Assembly: GCF_024756235.1 (NCBI RefSeq)
Contig: NZ_JANUGY010000006.1
Span: 1-64,000, forward strand
Source: Massilia kyonggiensis
GTDB taxonomy: Bacteria > Pseudomonadota > Gammaproteobacteria > Burkholderiales > Burkholderiaceae_D
Length of the DNA stretch: 64,000 nucleotides
Direction of reading: 5' to 3'
Shown: piece after piece, positions 1 to 9,414 of the stretch
Layout of the letters: every line of letters starts with the position of its first letter
How positions within the stretch are numbered: position 1 is the first letter of the stretch
Translations under genes and position numbers: made by a program
Notes under the pieces: model-generated
What the model saw: the letters and a program-made list of their open reading frames with translations, nothing else
Databases searched by the model: none
What the model was told of the DNA's origin: nothing

Positions 1-80
1 CTAGACTCCTAAGATCCTAACGATATTGAAAATTACCAGGCACACCTGACGGTCGAAACAGCCGACAGCCGTTTAAATTC

Positions 81-156
<76 letters not shown>

Positions 157-166
157 GATTTGAAAC

Positions 167-240
167 TGGAGCGGGTGAAGGGAATCGAACCCTCGTCATA
201 AGCTTGGAAGGCTTCAGCTCTACCATTGAGCTACACCCGC
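167..240 (-). tRNA. tRNA-Gly (anticodon TCC)
   Basis: Minus-strand cloverleaf with 7-bp acceptor stem, T-loop GGTTCGATTCC and encoded CCA (167-169). The anticodon loop CTTCCAA gives TCC for glycine. It sits 10 bases from the Thr tRNA and 40 bases from the Tyr tRNA, consistent with one transcript. Confidence 0.95.
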
Positions 241-280
241 GAGGTACCACCCATTCGATTCACTACACGATCAACGCTAT

Positions 281-365
281 TGGTGGTGGGGGCTGGATTC
301 GAACCAGCGTACTCAGAGAGGGCAGATTTACAGTCTGCTGCCTTTAACCACTCGGCCACCCCACC
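281..365 (-). tRNA. tRNA-Tyr (anticodon GTA)
   Basis: Minus-strand class II tRNA, 85 bases with encoded CCA (281-283) and a long variable arm. The anticodon stem-loop CAGACTGTAAATCTG gives GTA for tyrosine. First gene of the tRNA transcript, just behind the promoter at 380-408. Confidence 0.95.
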
Positions 366-379
366 GCGAAGAACCGCAG

Positions 380-408
380 AGTATGAAGCAAGATAAAAAC
401 TTCGTCAA
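380..408 (-). promoter_or_regulatory. Sigma-70 promoter of the tRNA cluster
   Basis: Read on the minus strand there is a -35 box TTGACG (408-403), a 17-base spacer and a -10 box CATACT (385-380), ending 15 bases before the 5' end of tRNA-Tyr. Spacing and position are those expected for a strong stable-RNA promoter. Confidence 0.75.
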
Positions 409-537
409 CTGTTTTTGCTCGAACTGATCAAACTCAAACAGTGTCGTTGCTTCGGGGCGTGATTGTAACGGCCGAAGTACAAGTCCGCAAGGGCTGTTTG
501 CAAGAATCATGGAAGAGCAGCCCAGGGAGGGCATCCG

Positions 538-3500
538 ATGGACCCGCACAGTACCGACAATCACGATAGGCACGGCCGTCGGCTGTGGCTGGCCAACCTG
601 GCGACCATTGCCATTTACATCGGCACCGTGCTGCTCAGCCATGCACTGGCCCTGCCGGCCGGCTATGCCACGCCCGTGTACCTGCCGGCGGGCGTCGGGT
701 TCGCCCTTGCCGTCGCGTTCGGCCGGCGCGCCCTGCCCGGCATTGCCATCGGCGCACTCCTGTCGCACCTGCCCGATGGCTGGATGGCTCCCGACACCGC
801 GCCCGCGACCGCGGCTGCCGCCGCGCTGGTCGCCACGCTGGGCTCGCTCGTCCAGGCGTCGCTCGGCGCCCTCTGGTTCCGCCGCGTCGTCGACCCGGCC
901 CTCGGCACGGCGCGCGACGTCGCCCGCTTCCTCGCGCTGGCGCCGGCCTTCTGCCTGATCAACGCCACCGCCAACGTGTCCGCCCTGTACCGGCTGGGCG
1001 TGGTGAGCGCGGCCGAACGGGCGCCGAACTGGATCAACTGGTGGGCCGGGGATACCGTGGGCGTCCTGCTGGCCGCCCCGCTCGTCTGGATCGTGTGCGG
1101 CCAGCCGCGCTGGCTGTGGCGCCGGCGCGCGCGCCTCGTCGCCCTGCCGCTGCTGCTCGCGGCCGGCGTCGTCATGGCCGCCTACGAGCAGACCGTGCAG
1201 TGGGAACACCAGCAATACCTGCAGGCCTACCGCCTGAAAGCCCAGCAGGTGACTGACGAGCTGCAGGCCGAGCTGCGCGAGCACGAGCGCTTCGTCGGCA
1301 CGTTCTCGCGCACGCTCGCCGCGGAAGACCGCTTCATGGATCGAGAGAAATTCCTGCGCATCGCCAGCGGCCATGTCGACGGCAGGCCCGAGATCGCCGC
1401 CATCAACTGGCTCGTGCCCGTCACGCTGGCGGAGCGCGCCGCGTTCGAGACGTGGGTGCGCACGCACGTCGACCCCGCATTCGCGGGCGTGCGCGACGTG
1501 ACCGGCACACAAGGCCTGCGTCCGGCCGGCCCGCGCCCGCAGTACCTGCCCCTGCTGTACACCTGGCCCCCGTCGAATGCGCGCATCCGCGGGATGGACT
1601 TCCTGACGGCACCGGGACGCACGGAGGCGGTGTCGCGGGCGCTGGCCGGCTCGCGCCCGGTGGCCACCGGCCCGATCCGGCTGGTGGCCACCGACGCCAG
1701 CGGCATCGGCCTGTTCCGCGCCGTCGGCGCACCCGGCCAGCCGCCGCTGGGCGTGCTGGCCCTGGTCCTCGATGCGCATGCCTTCGTCCGGCAGGCGGTC
1801 GTGCGCGCAGGCTTCACGGGCTTCGACATCAGCCTGGCGGATACGACCCGCCGCGGCGCGCCCGTCGCGCTGGTGGGCAACCCGGGCCGGCACGCGGTCA
1901 GCGGCGACTACAACGTGCTGCTCACGTACGGCGGCCGCACCCTGCAACTGCGCTTTACGCCGACGGCCGCCTACATGGAAGGGGAACGGGGACTCGCCAG
2001 CTGGATCGTGATCACGACGGGCCTGCTGCTGGCCGCGCTGCTGGGCGCGCTGATGCTGATCGTCAGCGGCGAGCGCGCCCAGATCGAGGCCCAGGTGGCG
2101 GAACGCACGGCGCGCCTGCAGGCGATCCTGGACAATGCCGCCGACGCGATCGTCACCGTCGACGCGCGCGGCACGGTGCTGTCGGCCAACCGCGCCACGG
2201 CGGCGCTGTTCGGCTACGCGCCGACCCACCTGCCGGGCCTCGCGTTCACGGCGCTGGTGCCGGGCCACGGCGACGAGGACGGCCTGGACCTGCTGGCGCG
2301 CCTGGCCGGCAGCCGCCCCGAGGAACGCCAGCTGGACGGGCTGAACGCGTGCGGCGAACCGATGCCCCTCGCGGTGGCGGTGTCCATCGTCGACCTGGCC
2401 GGCGAGCGCCTGTACGTGTGCATCCTGCGCGACCTGACGGAGCAGCAGCGTGCGCAGGCGCGCATCCACCGCCTGGCCCACCACGACCCGCTGACGGGCC
2501 TGGAGAACCGCCATGCGCTCGGCATGCGCCTGGAACAGCAGCTCGCGCAGGCACGCCGCACCCGGCAGCCGCTGGCCGTGCTGTTCATCGACCTCGACCA
2601 CTTCAAGAAGATCAACGATTCGCTCGGCCACCAGGCCGGCGACGAGCTTCTCGTGGGCGCGGCGGCGCGCATGAAGGACCTGCTGCGCGACGTCGACGCC
2701 CTCGCCCGCCTCGGCGGCGACGAATTCATCATCGTGTTGTGCGGCCCGCTTTCTCCCGACAGCGTGAGCGCGGTAGCGGTGCGCCTCGTGGCATCGCTGC
2801 AGCAGCCCTACCGCCTGGCCGGCACGACGGCGCACAGCGGCGCCAGCGTGGGCGTGGCCCTGTTCCCGGAAGACGGCCAGGATGCGGACACGCTGCTGCG
2901 CCACGCCGACATGGCGATGTATGCGGCCAAGCGCGAGGGCCGCGGCAATTTCCAGTTCTTCTCGCCCGCCATGAACGCGGCCACGCACGAACACCTGCTG
3001 CTGGAAAACCGCATGTGGGCGACGCTGGAAAACGGCGGCTTCGACGTCTACCTGCAGGCCCAGGTCGAACTCGATACGGGACGCGTGATCGGCGCCGAGG
3101 TGCTGCTGCGCTGGCACGATCCGGAGCTGGGCAGCGTGGAGCCCGGTCGCTTCATCCCCATCGCCGAGGAATCGGGCCTGATCCTGCCGCTCGGCGACTG
3201 GGTGCTGGCGCGCGCGATGGCCCTGCTGGCCGAGTGGCGCGACGACGGCATGGATCACCTGCGCCTGGCCGTGAACCTGTCGGCGCGCCAGTTCAGCGGC
3301 GGCGCCCTGCTGGCGCGCCTGGACGCGCTGCTTGCCGAGCATGCGATCGACCCGGCGCGGATGGAGCTGGAGATCACGGAAACGGCCGCCATGCGCGACC
3401 CGGAAAACACGCGCCACCTGCTTCAGCAGCTACGTGCGCGCGGCTTCAAGCTGGCCATCGACGACTTCGGCACCGGCTACTCGTCGCTGGCCTACCTGAA

Positions 3501-3777
3501 GCTGTTCGCGATCGACCGCATCAAGATCGACCGCGGCTTCGTGCGCGACATCGAGACGAATCCGAACGACGCCGCCATCGTCGATGCGACCATCGGCCTG
3601 GCCCATGCGCTCGGGCTGGGCGTGATCGCGGAAGGCGTGGAGACGCACGCGCAATGGGGCTTCCTGCGCGACCGCAACAGCGACGAGGCGCAGGGCTATC
3701 TGTTCGGGCGGCCGATGCCGGCGCCGGAATTCCGCGATTTCGTCAGGGCGCGAGCGCAGCCAGTACCTGGCCCTTGA
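538..3777 (+). CDS. MASE1-CHASE-PAS-GGDEF-EAL cyclic-di-GMP signalling protein
   Basis: Membrane protein of 1079 residues predicted to make and/or degrade cyclic-di-GMP. It starts with a multi-helix MASE1-like sensor (about residues 15-220), then a periplasmic CHASE-like region, a second membrane helix near 490-510, a PAS domain (about 525-640), GGDEF (about 645-800) and EAL (about 820-1070). The active-site motif is RLGGDEF at 724-730, with an upstream RDVD that fits the product-inhibition site. The EAL signature reads EVL (854-856), a common active variant; DDFGTGYSSL and AEGVET are present. A good AGGGAGG ribosome site precedes ATG 538. Its last 35 bases overlap the convergent HDOD gene. 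Confidence 0.92.
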   Translation: MDPHSTDNHDRHGRRLWLANLATIAIYIGTVLLSHALALPAGYATPVYLPAGVGFALAVAFGRRALPGIAIGALLSHLPDGWMAPDTAPATAAAAALVATLGSLVQASLGALWFRRVVDPALGTARDVARFLALAPAFCLINATANVSALYRLGVVSAAERAPNWINWWAGDTVGVLLAAPLVWIVCGQPRWLWRRRARLVALPLLLAAGVVMAAYEQTVQWEHQQYLQAYRLKAQQVTDELQAELREHERFVGTFSRTLAAEDRFMDREKFLRIASGHVDGRPEIAAINWLVPVTLAERAAFETWVRTHVDPAFAGVRDVTGTQGLRPAGPRPQYLPLLYTWPPSNARIRGMDFLTAPGRTEAVSRALAGSRPVATGPIRLVATDASGIGLFRAVGAPGQPPLGVLALVLDAHAFVRQAVVRAGFTGFDISLADTTRRGAPVALVGNPGRHAVSGDYNVLLTYGGRTLQLRFTPTAAYMEGERGLASWIVITTGLLLAALLGALMLIVSGERAQIEAQVAERTARLQAILDNAADAIVTVDARGTVLSANRATAALFGYAPTHLPGLAFTALVPGHGDEDGLDLLARLAGSRPEERQLDGLNACGEPMPLAVAVSIVDLAGERLYVCILRDLTEQQRAQARIHRLAHHDPLTGLENRHALGMRLEQQLAQARRTRQPLAVLFIDLDHFKKINDSLGHQAGDELLVGAAARMKDLLRDVDALARLGGDEFIIVLCGPLSPDSVSAVAVRLVASLQQPYRLAGTTAHSGASVGVALFPEDGQDADTLLRHADMAMYAAKREGRGNFQFFSPAMNAATHEHLLLENRMWATLENGGFDVYLQAQVELDTGRVIGAEVLLRWHDPELGSVEPGRFIPIAEESGLILPLGDWVLARAMALLAEWRDDGMDHLRLAVNLSARQFSGGALLARLDALLAEHAIDPARMELEITETAAMRDPENTRHLLQQLRARGFKLAIDDFGTGYSSLAYLKLFAIDRIKIDRGFVRDIETNPNDAAIVDATIGLAHALGLGVIAEGVETHAQWGFLRDRNSDEAQGYLFGRPMPAPEFRDFVRARAQPVPGP

Positions 3778-5293
3778 GCGCCTTGATGAGGGCCGTCTCG
3801 TCGGGCGGTACGCCTTCCGGCGCAAGCTCCGTGCGGTCGGCGTAGAACAGGCCTAGTTGCACCTTGCCGACCACCAGCGGCAGCACGATGAAGCTCTGCG
3901 CGTCGGGCAGCAGGGCCTTGTGCCAGGCCGGCAGCAGGTCGCGGATCTTGGCGCCGCGCGCGTCCGAGATCATGAGGTCGGCGTCGTTTTCCATCGCGAG
4001 ATAAAACAGGTCGCGCGCGCTCTTCTCTCCGGCGGGCGCCAGTGCAAACGTGAAGCCTTCCTGCACGCGCGCCTGCGCGAGCCCGAACGACGCGCGGGCG
4101 CGGTACTGGCCGGCGCGCACGTCCTTCAGCACGACCGTCGCGAAGCGGAAGCCCAGCGCCGTGTACAGCGTCTCCAGCACGGCCATGACGACGTCGTTGA
4201 CCTTGTGCCGGCCGGACGCGCGCATCTGGGTGACGTCCTGCACGCCCGCCAGCAGCAGGTCGCGCGCGTTCTTCGGCTTGCCGCTCGGGTACGTGCCCTG
4301 CTCTTCCTCTTCCCCGCCGAGGGTCGCCAGCAGCAGCACGTTGGGCAGGCCGCCCTTGTCTTCCGGCGGCGCGCGGCGCGGCACGGGTTGCAAATTCATG
4401 CTCTGCAAGAGGCTCGTCATTTCGAACGCCACCGTCTCGAACAGCTCGTCCAGCTCGGCCGCGCCGAGGTTCAGCGCGGTGCCATAGCGCGCCAGCAGCG
4501 CCTGCGCTTCCGGCGTGTCGGACGGCGTGGGCGTCTTGCCCAGCAGGCGCGCCACGTCCAGGCTGAACGACGCCACCTGGCGCATCCACTCGCCGCGGTT
4601 CACGGCCAGTTTCAGCACGCCCGTCTCCAGCGGGCGCTGGGCGCGCATGATCACGTCGGGGATCTTCCACTCGCCCAGCACGGCCTCGGACAGCGCATCG
4701 AAACTGCAGCCGAGGATCATCTGCGCGGCCTGTGCCGGCGTATGCTTGCCGGTGGCGAGCAGGGCCTGGATCTCGCGGTAGCGGTCATGCTCGTGCGACG
4801 CGACCAGCAGCGCGCCGAGATTCTTGAACAGCGCGCCGATCGACGCTTCCTCCGCGCCCTGGTAAAAGCTGTGGCGCGCCATCTCGCGGCCGACGAGGCT
4901 CGCGCACAGCGACGCTTCCAGCTCCACGCGCACGCTGTACGCATGCTCGCTGCTGGCCAGCGCGTCGACGAGCAGCATCGCCAGCGCGACCGTGCGCACG
5001 TTGTCGAAGCCCAGCAGCGAGATCGCGCGCGACACCGTCGTGACGGCCGTGCCGGCCGCCGTGCGGTAGCGGACCGTGTTCGCGAGGCGCAGGATGCGCT
5101 GCGTGAGCGCGACGTCGGACAGCACGTAGTGCGCGAGGTCGTGCGTGCCCTGGTCTTCCGACGTGGCCATCTGCACGACGCGCGCGATGGCGCTGCCCAG
5201 CGCGAACATGTCCTCGTCGCCGCAGACCTTCTGCAGCAGCGCGGCGCGTACGCGGCGCCCGTCCGGCGGCGTGCCGGGGTTCGGAGTCGTCAT
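3743..5293 (-). CDS. HDOD domain signalling protein
   Basis: Protein of 516 residues with an N-terminal HDOD domain (about 20-230; HDOD domains are catalytically dead relatives of HD phosphohydrolases) and a C-terminal region (about 350-510) that looks GAF-like. HDOD proteins serve as scaffolds in motility, chemotaxis and cyclic-di-GMP signalling. It begins 6 bases after the stop of the TPR response regulator, so the two are surely cotranscribed and may act as a pair. The 3' end overlaps the end of the GGDEF-EAL gene by 35 bases, tail to tail. The partner signal is unknown. Confidence 0.82.
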   Translation of the reverse strand: MTTPNPGTPPDGRRVRAALLQKVCGDEDMFALGSAIARVVQMATSEDQGTHDLAHYVLSDVALTQRILRLANTVRYRTAAGTAVTTVSRAISLLGFDNVRTVALAMLLVDALASSEHAYSVRVELEASLCASLVGREMARHSFYQGAEEASIGALFKNLGALLVASHEHDRYREIQALLATGKHTPAQAAQMILGCSFDALSEAVLGEWKIPDVIMRAQRPLETGVLKLAVNRGEWMRQVASFSLDVARLLGKTPTPSDTPEAQALLARYGTALNLGAAELDELFETVAFEMTSLLQSMNLQPVPRRAPPEDKGGLPNVLLLATLGGEEEEQGTYPSGKPKNARDLLLAGVQDVTQMRASGRHKVNDVVMAVLETLYTALGFRFATVVLKDVRAGQYRARASFGLAQARVQEGFTFALAPAGEKSARDLFYLAMENDADLMISDARGAKIRDLLPAWHKALLPDAQSFIVLPLVVGKVQLGLFYADRTELAPEGVPPDETALIKALKGQVLAALAP

Positions 5294-5299
5294 GATCGC

Positions 5300-6934
5300 T
5301 TAGCCGGCCCTCTTCGGACGCGGCCCTTTATCGTATTTCTTCAGGATCTGCTGGTGCAGTCCGGCCAGCGCCGGCAGCTTCGGGTTGACCGGATCGAGGC
5401 GGCGCACGCCGGCGATGAAGCCCTGGACCTGCTGGCCGAGGCGCTCGTCCCAGCCTTCGTGGTCCAGGCATTTCAGGATGGCCAGTGCGGCGTTGAACAC
5501 GACCTGCGGATTGTCCGGCAGCTTGGTCGCCGCTTCCTGCATCAGCACGACGGCGCCCTTGTAGTCGCCGCTCTTCGCCTTGGCGGCGCCCGTGGCGACG
5601 AGGTCGACGACCTGCTGGCGGCTTTCCAGCGCCAGCTTCTGCGCCGTCTCGGCTTGTCCGGCATTCTCGAACACGGCCATCGCGCGCGCCACCGCGGCGC
5701 CGTTCTGCGCATTGCGCATCACGTCGCGCACGATCTCGGCAGCGCCTTCCTCCATGCCGTTCTCGATGCAGGTGCGGGCCAGCTCCAGCTTGAGCTCCGG
5801 GCGCAGGTCGGGCGCGTCCTGGCTGGCGGCGAGCGCCGTCGCCAGCGATTCGGCCAGGCGCGCCTCGTTGCCCGTGTATTCATGCACGAGGCTGGACGCG
5901 ATGGCGCTGCACAGCGGCGTATGCTTCTGGAATGCCATCGATTTGTCGAGGTCGCGGATGACGGCCGCGGCCTGCACCGGGTCGCCCTTGCGCACGAGCG
6001 TCTGCACGAGGCGCACGTGGTCCTGCGGGTCCTTGAATTCGGAATACTTGGCCTTGCTGACGACCTGCTTGAGGATCTTCTCGGCCGTGTCGTGGTCGCC
6101 CGCCTCCAGCGCCGTCTCGCCCAGCTTGCGCAGCCGCCGCACCGCGTGCGGCGACACGGCCACGGCCTCCGTCAGCACGGCCTGCGCGGCATCCAGCGCG
6201 CCGATGGCCTCGTGGGTGCGCGCAAGCCAGTCGTAGGCGTCGACGAAGTTCTTGTTGCTGTCGACGAGGTCTTCCAGCATCTCGCGCGCCTCATCGTAGC
6301 GCTCGCGCAGGAACAGCGTCTTCGCCAGGCCCAGGCGCGCCCACGCGATGGCCTTGGTCTCGACCAGCTGGCGGTAGATGGGCTCCGCCTCGTGCGGCTC
6401 GCCGAGGAACATGTGCAGTTCGGCGCGCAGGCGCAGGAAGTCGACGAGGTAGCGCGGATGGCGCTCTTCGCCCTCCAGGCAGGCGGCGATCGCCTCGCGC
6501 TGGCTGCCCGCCTCCATCAGTTCGTACACGGGCAGCAGCGCATTTCTCCGTTCGAGGCCGCGCGCGATGCGTTCGAGCAGGCGGTCGGCCGTGAACGGTT
6601 TCAGGATGTAGTCGGTGGGCCCCAGTTCGGCGGCGCTGACGACCTTGCCGTAATCGCCTTCGGCCGTGACCATGAAGAACATGGTCGACAGCGGCATGAG
6701 CTTGTGGTGGCGCACGTCCTCGAGCAGTTGCTGGCCGTCCTGGCCGCCTTCCAGCGCGTATTCGCACAGGATCAGGTCGTAGTGCTTCAGGCCGAGGTGC
6801 TTGACGGCCTGGTTCGAGCCGCCGACGTGGTCGATCTTGCTCAGGCCGCACATGTTCAGCATGTTGTGGATCGTCGAGCGCATGCCGGCGTGCGGCTCGA
6901 TGATCAGGGCGTTGAGGCCGTCAAGTTCGTTCAT
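5300..6934 (-). CDS. Response regulator-like protein with degenerate receiver domain and TPR repeats
   Basis: Protein of 544 residues: an N-terminal receiver-like domain (about 1-125) followed by helical TPR-type repeats (about 150-530), and no DNA-binding domain. The receiver pocket is altered. The usual paired aspartates are E13-P14, and the phosphoacceptor aspartate is replaced by glutamate (E58, in ILCEYAL). The conserved Thr90 (MVTAE) and Lys112 (ILKPF) remain. Glu at the phosphosite can mimic the phosphorylated state, so the domain may be constitutively on; that is inference. TPRs suggest a protein-binding adaptor. Cotranscribed with the HDOD gene. Confidence 0.82.
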   Translation of the reverse strand: MNELDGLNALIIEPHAGMRSTIHNMLNMCGLSKIDHVGGSNQAVKHLGLKHYDLILCEYALEGGQDGQQLLEDVRHHKLMPLSTMFFMVTAEGDYGKVVSAAELGPTDYILKPFTADRLLERIARGLERRNALLPVYELMEAGSQREAIAACLEGEERHPRYLVDFLRLRAELHMFLGEPHEAEPIYRQLVETKAIAWARLGLAKTLFLRERYDEAREMLEDLVDSNKNFVDAYDWLARTHEAIGALDAAQAVLTEAVAVSPHAVRRLRKLGETALEAGDHDTAEKILKQVVSKAKYSEFKDPQDHVRLVQTLVRKGDPVQAAAVIRDLDKSMAFQKHTPLCSAIASSLVHEYTGNEARLAESLATALAASQDAPDLRPELKLELARTCIENGMEEGAAEIVRDVMRNAQNGAAVARAMAVFENAGQAETAQKLALESRQQVVDLVATGAAKAKSGDYKGAVVLMQEAATKLPDNPQVVFNAALAILKCLDHEGWDERLGQQVQGFIAGVRRLDPVNPKLPALAGLHQQILKKYDKGPRPKRAG

Positions 6935-7085
6935 GTCCCGGTTTTCCGTATGTGCCTGCGATGGGCGTGGAGGGCTGCATGGGCCCGCGTGGTCTACCGA
7001 GTATATTACGTCCAGGGAACAAAATTCTTGAACTTCACCAGCATCTAACCTGGCGAAATGTCGCGAAAAACCACACTTTTGGTTG

Positions 7086-8081
7086 TCAGGCGCCGGGCTG
7101 GCGTGCGGCGGCCTGGCGCAGCGGCGCGCGGTGGCCGCTGGCGCATTCGGGGCGGGCGCCGCCGATCATGATGTTTTGGTAACGGACTTCGTACTTGCCG
7201 GCCGACAGTTTATCGATGAGGAATTTGGCGCGGCCCAGCACGTAGGCATGACGTACGTTCGAGCGGCGGTCCAGGTCATAGATTTTCACCAGGACAGGCG
7301 ACGGATTGTTGCTGTTGTCGACCAGTACCTGCATGTCCTCGCCCTGGTTGCCGAGCGGATAACCGTCGATGTAGCCGGACTGCGCCGGCCACGGATCGCC
7401 CGTGGGCGCGACCTGGGCCTGCAGGTCCGTATCGCAATCGGGCGCGCGGGCGGGCACGATCAACTGGGTCACGCCGAGGGCCTTGATGTCGGGCGGCGCG
7501 TCGGCCTGCCCGGCGGGACGCGCCCAGCCGTCGGCACTGGCGTCGCTGCCGAGCGGGTCCGGCGGGGTGTTCGGTGTGGAGGCGGAAGCGGACGCCGATG
7601 CGGACGCAGCGGCTGCCGGTTGGGTTTTGCCCGGCCAGGCCAGTGCGCTCGGCAGCACTTTCGGCGGATCGAGCAGGACGATGGCCAGCGCGCCGCCGCC
7701 CGCGAACGAGGCAAGCATCAGGCCCCACCAGCGCGGGTCGCGCAGCACGCGCCAGCGCGACGGCGCTTCGACCTGGCGCGGCTCCCAGTGCCCGTCGCCG
7801 CGCGGTTTCTCGCGGCCTTCTTCGCCATGGGAACTTTCCAGCCACTCGACTTCCCACTCTTCCGACGCGATCCACTCGTCGTGCTCCTTGCGGCGCACGG
7901 GATCGGACAGGATGTTGTAGGCCGTATTGACGATGGCCATGATGCGGGCGGCGCGCTCGTCACCCGGATTCTTGTCGGGGTGATATTTCTGACTCAGGGC
8001 CTTGTAGGCTGCGCGAATGACTTCCTGCGGTGCGTGGCGCGACACCTTCAGGTTGTCATAATGGGTATGGATCTTGGCCAT
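7086..8081 (-). CDS. Membrane-anchored J-domain protein
   Basis: Protein of 331 residues. The N-terminal J domain (1-70) has the essential HPD motif at 34-36, so it should stimulate the ATPase of a DnaK-type Hsp70. One membrane helix follows at about 118-137, then a low-complexity Ala-Ser run (158-168) and a C-terminal domain of about 150 residues that I do not recognise. It lacks the Gly/Phe and zinc-finger regions of true DnaJ, so it is a specialised co-chaperone. The topology would leave the J domain in the cytoplasm and the C-terminal domain in the periplasm. Bases 6935-7085 and 8082-8223 hold only promoter-type spacer. Confidence 0.8.
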   Translation of the reverse strand: MAKIHTHYDNLKVSRHAPQEVIRAAYKALSQKYHPDKNPGDERAARIMAIVNTAYNILSDPVRRKEHDEWIASEEWEVEWLESSHGEEGREKPRGDGHWEPRQVEAPSRWRVLRDPRWWGLMLASFAGGGALAIVLLDPPKVLPSALAWPGKTQPAAAASASASASASTPNTPPDPLGSDASADGWARPAGQADAPPDIKALGVTQLIVPARAPDCDTDLQAQVAPTGDPWPAQSGYIDGYPLGNQGEDMQVLVDNSNNPSPVLVKIYDLDRRSNVRHAYVLGRAKFLIDKLSAGKYEVRYQNIMIGGARPECASGHRAPLRQAAARQPGA

Positions 8082-8223
8082 GGGTCAGGGTCAGGTTGCA
8101 CAAGGCGCCAGCTGCTTCAATATTAGCCGATTCGTTCCATAACGGCAGAGGCACGGGGCAGCCTGCCGTACGGGCGGCATTACAGCATAGCCGGGTTTGT
8201 GTCCACCGCGCAAGATGTCAGTA

Positions 8224-9372
8224 TCACAACTTTTGGCTGCGATCGGCGCGCTCGATGGCGGGTTCGAGTACGACGCCGCTGCCGACGATGAGCACCTTGA
8301 ACAATTCCCCCATTTCGGCCGGCGACACGAGCTTTTGCACGGCCTTCGACTGCGGCAGGTAGCGCAGCGCGTCCTCCGGGTCCGTCTTCAGCAGCAGCTC
8401 GCCGATGCCGGCCGCCAGCAGGAAGGCCGCTTGGCTCATGTAGCCGAGCACGTCCAGGCCGGCACCGTGGGCCGCCAGCGCCATCGTCGTGAAATCGACG
8501 TGCGCCGTGATGTCCTGCAGGCCCGGCAAATAGAACGGATCCGGGTGCGCATGGTGGCGGTAATGACACATCAGCGTGCCGCTCGTGCGCTCGTCGAAAT
8601 AATATTCGTGGGCCGGGAAACCGTAGTCGATCAGGATCGCGGCGCCCTTCCCCTTCTCGAACATCTGCGCCAGCGAGCGCATGAAGCCGCAGGCGACGGG
8701 GTGGATCTCGGTGAGATAGCCGTCCTGCAAGGTGTCGGCGTCGGGAATCTGGCGGGCGATCTGGTCCATTAGCGCCGCATCGGGCTCCGCGGGCGTAAAG
8801 ACGAAGCGGCCGTCGTCCACCGTCACCATCTGCCGGTGCCAGCGGCCGCCGTCGCGCACGACGAGCTCGACCGGCATCGCATCGAGCACCTCGTTGGCGA
8901 GCACGACGCCGCGGAACGCGACCGGAAAATCGTGCGTCCAGCGCACCTGCGGGAAATCCTTCAGCGCTTCCTGCTGGCGCGCGCGCAATTCGCCCGACAG
9001 TTCGATGATCGTATAACTGTCGACGCGCACGCCCAGTTCGCCCAGCGCCGTCAGGACGTCGTGGGCCAGTTTGCCCGTGCCGGCGCCGAATTCGATGATG
9101 TTAGGGGCACTTTGGGCCATAATAGCGGCTGCCGCGCGCGCCAGCGTGGCACCGAACAGCGGGCTGATCTCGGGCGACGTGGTGAAATCGCCATCGCGGC
9201 CCAGCTTGGCCGCACCGCCGCTGTAATAGCCGAGATTCGGCGCGTACAACGCCAGTTCCATGAAACGCGAAAACGGGATGGCGCCGCCCTGGTCGGCGAT
9301 CTCGGCAGCGATCATGCGCTGCAGGGCTTGGGACGCGGCCAGCGCGTCGCTGGAGGGAAGAGGTAAGGACAT
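8224..9372 (-). CDS. MidA-family SAM-dependent methyltransferase
   Basis: Protein of 382 residues matching the MidA/NDUFAF7 (DUF185) family, class I methyltransferases that modify arginine in a complex I subunit in mitochondria; bacterial targets are less clear. The N-terminal segment IPFSRFMELALYAPNLGYY and the SAM-binding loop EFGAGTGKLA (94-103) are typical. The open frame runs further upstream, but ATG 9372 gives the family N terminus. Divergent from the SDR gene 42 bases away. Confidence 0.88.
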   Translation of the reverse strand: MSLPLPSSDALAASQALQRMIAAEIADQGGAIPFSRFMELALYAPNLGYYSGGAAKLGRDGDFTTSPEISPLFGATLARAAAAIMAQSAPNIIEFGAGTGKLAHDVLTALGELGVRVDSYTIIELSGELRARQQEALKDFPQVRWTHDFPVAFRGVVLANEVLDAMPVELVVRDGGRWHRQMVTVDDGRFVFTPAEPDAALMDQIARQIPDADTLQDGYLTEIHPVACGFMRSLAQMFEKGKGAAILIDYGFPAHEYYFDERTSGTLMCHYRHHAHPDPFYLPGLQDITAHVDFTTMALAAHGAGLDVLGYMSQAAFLLAAGIGELLLKTDPEDALRYLPQSKAVQKLVSPAEMGELFKVLIVGSGVVLEPAIERADRSQKL

Positions 9373-9414
9373 CCGGCCATTGTAGCGAGAATCGGCAGCG
9401 ACCCACAAACCACG

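Noticed and set aside
328..3417. Minus-strand open frame of about 1030 codons opposite the GGDEF-EAL gene
   Set aside because: Arg/Ala/Gln-rich shadow of a high-GC gene; no domain, no ribosome site, and it runs through the tRNA-Tyr gene.
3857..7048. Plus-strand open frame of over 1060 codons opposite the HDOD and TPR genes
   Set aside because: Low-complexity antisense shadow spanning two real genes and their gap; no recognisable fold.
7570..7620. Repeat encoding Ala-Ser in the J-domain gene considered as a DNA repeat element
   Set aside because: It keeps the reading frame and is simply a low-complexity protein linker.
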